NCBI GenBank assembly: GCA_023396365.1
Contig: JAEWWL010000068.1
Coordinates: 1 to 31,012, forward strand
DNA: 31,012 nucleotides
Source of the DNA: Methanobacteriota archaeon
GTDB taxonomy: Archaea; Halobacteriota; Methanomicrobia; Methanomicrobiales; Methanomicrobiaceae
Direction: 5' to 3'
In this document: positions 30,939-31,012 of the stretch, piece by piece
How positions within the stretch are numbered: the stretch's first letter is position 1
How the letters are laid out: every line of letters starts with the position of its first letter
Notes under the pieces: model-generated
What the model was told of the DNA's origin: nothing
Seen by the model: the letters and a program-made list of their open reading frames with translations, nothing else
Databases searched by the model: none
Position numbers and translations under genes: made by a program

Positions 30939-31012
30939 TAAACTATTTTAAAAATCGTTTCAATTTAAAAACCGTGCAATTTTAAAAATTAATTCTTAAA
31001 AATAAAAAAAAA

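Overview
The window is from a methanogenic euryarchaeon, most likely order Methanomicrobiales (Methanoplanus/Methanolacinia/Methanomicrobium-like). The evidence is archaeal information-processing genes (TFE, aTrm56, Alba, S17e, PCNA, primase large subunit, archaeal-type AlaRS and FtsZ), CobY instead of CobU for cobamide synthesis, the methanogen-type homocysteine genes (COG1900, NIL-ferredoxin, COG2122), TATA boxes about 25 nt from start codons, and T-rich intergenic DNA. The genus is inference. Most of the region is ordinary chromosome; I see no phage, IS element, CRISPR array or rRNA.

Layout. 1-924: tRNA-Leu(GAG) on the minus strand, a T-rich leader with imperfect repeats, and an ACT-domain regulator. 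1042-3953 (minus): a tightly coupled operon of wHTH protein, trm56, ATP-grasp ligase, tfe and HD-domain protein; every junction overlaps. 4137-4430: a plus-strand hypothetical gene whose coding signal runs upstream of any normal start. 4439-7038 (minus): COG1900/CBS protein, NIL-ferredoxin and UPF0280, together the sulfide-dependent homocysteine system. 7132-11835 (plus): NIF3/DUF34, SWIM zinc finger, alaS and a membrane-anchored wHTH regulator. 11960-13557 (minus): cobD-cobY. 13757-15201 (plus): an RHH regulator and ftsZ behind a phased operator array. 15708-17753 (plus): COG1340 coiled-coil protein and DUF373 membrane protein.

17754-18373 is a gene-poor 620 nt with hairpins and two families of about 33-nt repeats. 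18374-23026 (minus) holds a secreted hypothetical protein, albA, asd, a 57-residue 2[4Fe-4S] ferredoxin, dapB, dapA, rps17e and a stand-alone ThiN protein. A small membrane protein follows at 23258. 23847-25647 (minus) is the replication pair pcn-priL. 26106-29376 (plus) carries rlmE, moaA, a hypothetical protein and an M20 peptidase. 29381-30115 (minus) is a SagB-type nitroreductase with a repeated motif in its promoter. 30346-30938 (plus) is a two-gene pair of small HTH regulators with GTTAAC repeats over the start.

How the genes work together. Asd makes aspartate semialdehyde, which DapA and DapB take toward lysine. The COG1900/NIL-ferredoxin/COG2122 set uses the same intermediate with sulfide to make homocysteine. 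Both branches and their shared precursor enzyme therefore lie within 18 kb, with Fe-S proteins beside each. The most interesting non-coding signals are the operator-like arrays before the RHH-ftsZ pair, the HTH pair and the SagB gene, and the palindrome between the homocysteine operon and the NIF3 gene.
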